From Roseicyclus sp. (GTDB taxonomy: Bacteria; Pseudomonadota; Alphaproteobacteria; Rhodobacterales; Rhodobacteraceae), in NCBI GenBank assembly GCA_018401055.1, contig JAGYLB010000128.1, positions 1-40,957 of the forward strand: a DNA stretch of 40,957 nucleotides, written 5' to 3'. Positions 39,443-40,957 of this stretch are shown here, in pieces. Under the pieces are notes generated by a model, which searched no databases, had not been told where the DNA came from, and saw only the letters and a program-made list of their open reading frames with translations. Positions within the stretch are counted from its first letter, which is position 1. Each line of letters begins with the position of its first letter. The translations under genes were made by a program, and so were the position numbers.

Positions 39443-39997
39443 GTGCCTAAAGTGTCGGGACCGTTCGTCATCACATGGAGCCTGTTTGCCGGCCTCTGGG
39501 CGACTTGGGTGCTATCCTCGGACCTGTCCATGGATCGCCTCGCCCCGCTCATTTCCGAAGCGCCACCCTTCCCCGACCAACAATCTCGGGAGGAAGGAGG
39601 CTACGCCGACGCCCTGACCGCTTATGGGGTTCATGGAATGGAACGCAATGACGCGCTTGAGCACCTTTGGTCGCTTGTCGCGCGCGCCTTCGGACCGCCG
39701 GTAGTGTTTGTCGTCTTGCTTGTCATCTTAGACATGGGCGCCAATCGAATCGGGGGGCTTCCGGGCCGTCATGGACCTCGGCAGGCTTGGCTCGGTGGCT
39801 CGATGTCGCGTGCCGCAAGGATCGCGCTCTCGCTTTGGTTGGTCCTGTCGGCCGTTTGGCTTTCAGCCCTCGTGTTGCGCCTGGGTCCCGAGCATTTCCT
39901 GTCATCGCCGCGCGACGCCTTCGGTCCACCATTGGTAGCCCTCATGATCGGCCTTTTCATCTACGGGATCAGCCTGCCCGTCCGAAACCGAGGCTGA
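39443..39997 (+). CDS. Membrane protein upstream of the ABC permease, unknown
   Basis: A 184-residue frame with a GTG start at 39443 and about four membrane helices (FVITWSLFAGLWATWVL; VVFVVLLVILDMGANRI; IALSLWLVLSAVWLSALVL; FGPPLVALMIGLFIYGIS). The first helix would be lost from any internal ATG, so I kept the GTG, though no good ribosome site precedes it. It ends 4 nt before the permease ATG, so it probably belongs to the transporter operon. I recognise no family. Confidence 0.65.
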   Translation: MPKVSGPFVITWSLFAGLWATWVLSSDLSMDRLAPLISEAPPFPDQQSREEGGYADALTAYGVHGMERNDALEHLWSLVARAFGPPVVFVVLLVILDMGANRIGGLPGRHGPRQAWLGGSMSRAARIALSLWLVLSAVWLSALVLRLGPEHFLSSPRDAFGPPLVALMIGLFIYGISLPVRNRG

Positions 39998-40001
39998 GCC
40001 C

Positions 40002-40901
40002 ATGTTTTCCTTCTGCGCCGACCCCTCCACCCTCGACACGGCCCGCTGGTTCAGCTGCTACCTGACCAACGGCGCGCATATGCTGTTCTACCAATCCTTC
40101 CTCGTGGTCTTCGCGCTGCTCGCCGTCACGGCCCCCGTCTCCCTCGCCTTCGGCTTCATCGCCGCCGCGGCCTCGCGCAGCCACATCCTGCCCGTCTCAT
40201 GGCTCGGCAAGCTCTACACCGCGATGGTGCGCGGCGTGCCCGACATCGTCTTCTTCCTCTTCTTCGTCCTCGTCCTCGATCAGGCCATCGAATATCTGCG
40301 CCACCAGATAAATTGCCCCGACTGGTCCGAAGACATCCGGCAAGGCGCCAATTTCCTTGTCTGCCCCGAGGCGCGCACGCCATCGAGCAACGCGCCGCAA
40401 TGGGTGCATGAGGTTTATGGCTTCGCGCTCGCAGTCTTTACCTATGCCATCGTCTTCGGCGCCTTTTGCGGCAATGTCCTTTTCGGCGCGATGCGCGCCG
40501 TCCCCCGCGCCCAGCTGGAAACCGCCGAGGCCTATGGCATGTCGCGCCGACAGGTCTTCTGGCGCGTGCTGGTCCCCCAGATGTGGGTCTACGCCCTGCC
40601 GGGCCTGTCAAACATCTGGATGATCTTGATCAAGGCCACGCCGCTCCTGTTCTTGCTCGGTATCGAGGATATCGTCTACTGGGCCCGCGAACTGGGCGGC
40701 TCGCGCAATTCGGCCTTCCAATATCCGCACCCCGATTGGCGGTTCTGGTATTTCCTCGGGCTTCTCGTCTTTTACCTCGCCTTCACCCGGGTCTCCGAGA
40801 TCGTGCTGGCCCGCCTGACCACGCGGCCTCGCGCGGGCAGGCGACGGCGGCGGGCGAAGCGCTCAGGAAGGCCGCAACATGACCTGTTCCGAGGCGTTTG
40901 A
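40002..40901 (+). CDS. Amino-acid ABC transporter permease 1 (HisQ-like)
   Basis: Inner-membrane channel subunit, 299 residues. It has the BPD_transp_1 pattern with AMVRGVPDIVFFLFFVLVLD and the ATPase-contact EAA loop ETAEAYGMSRRQVFWRVLVP. It is longer than the usual 220-240 because of a loop of about 40 residues between helices (INCPDWSEDIRQGANFLVCP), which carries two cysteines and could be disulfide-bonded in the periplasm. The C-terminus is very basic. It overlaps the next permease by 23 nt. Confidence 0.92.
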   Translation: MFSFCADPSTLDTARWFSCYLTNGAHMLFYQSFLVVFALLAVTAPVSLAFGFIAAAASRSHILPVSWLGKLYTAMVRGVPDIVFFLFFVLVLDQAIEYLRHQINCPDWSEDIRQGANFLVCPEARTPSSNAPQWVHEVYGFALAVFTYAIVFGAFCGNVLFGAMRAVPRAQLETAEAYGMSRRQVFWRVLVPQMWVYALPGLSNIWMILIKATPLLFLLGIEDIVYWARELGGSRNSAFQYPHPDWRFWYFLGLLVFYLAFTRVSEIVLARLTTRPRAGRRRRRAKRSGRPQHDLFRGV

Positions 40902-40957
40902 GGCCTATGCGTTAAGGTCGCTTGGTCTGGGTGAGCGGATGCTGCCCACCGCCGATG
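40879..40957 (+). CDS. Start of a second ABC transporter permease (probably HisM-like), cut by the window
   Basis: An ATG at 40879, inside the end of the first permease in another frame, opens MTCSEAFEAYALRSLGLGER and stays open to the edge (26 codons). The position after permease 1 suggests the second permease of the heterodimer. Too little sequence is present for a family motif. Confidence 0.6.
   Translation, partial: MTCSEAFEAYALRSLGLGERMLPTAD

Overview
The window is high-GC DNA from an alphaproteobacterium, most likely a Rhodobacteraceae (Roseobacter/Rhodobacter-type) species. This rests on the mitochondrial-like 14-subunit complex I operon with many small extra genes between the subunits, a NuoE with a C-terminal helix-hairpin-helix tail, small DUF5333/DUF5337-type proteins, and a leucine (liu) operon. 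No rRNA, tRNA or CRISPR was recognised.

Region 1 (1-21360, minus strand) is the nuo operon, read from nuoA at 21255 down to nuoN, which runs off the left edge. All 14 subunits are present (A, B, C, D, E, F, G, H, I, J, K, L, M, N). Between them lie accessory genes: a large two-domain sulfotransferase between nuoC and nuoD; a small, relatively AT-rich exported protein between nuoD and nuoE; two membrane-associated helix-hairpin-helix proteins whose domain also ends NuoE; several tiny membrane proteins; three lipoproteins; and a carboxymuconolactone-decarboxylase-like protein. Most junctions are short gaps or 4-nt overlaps, so the whole unit is probably co-transcribed from one promoter upstream of nuoA.

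Region 2 (21413-33460, minus strand) holds an AMP-forming acyl-CoA ligase, a zinc-free quinone reductase and, behind a perfect 20-bp palindromic operator, a tightly overlapped leucine/isovalerate degradation operon: isovaleryl-CoA dehydrogenase, methylcrotonyl-CoA carboxylase beta and alpha, HMG-CoA lyase and methylglutaconyl-CoA hydratase. Interleaved are a glutathione-S-transferase-like protein, a SnoaL-like protein, a HEAT-like protein and three unknowns.

Region 3 (33562-40957, plus strand) holds a PhzF-family protein, a DMT-type membrane protein, a TerB-like protein, a PhnD-like binding domain without signal peptide, and a polar amino-acid type ABC transporter (ATPase, binding protein, two permeases). 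An IS5-type element with 4-bp TTAA duplications sits between the binding protein and the permeases and has split a small two-helix membrane protein gene.

Seven genes between about 6.8 and 32.1 kb are frameshifted as given (nuoH, nuoF, the methylcrotonyl-CoA carboxylase alpha gene, the quinone reductase and three small genes). I count 13 single-base events. In each gene, undoing them restores a complete frame with a whole number of codons, with the family-typical length where one is known. Because indispensable complex I genes are hit and no other decay is visible, sequencing or assembly indels are the likeliest cause, but this cannot be settled from the sequence alone.
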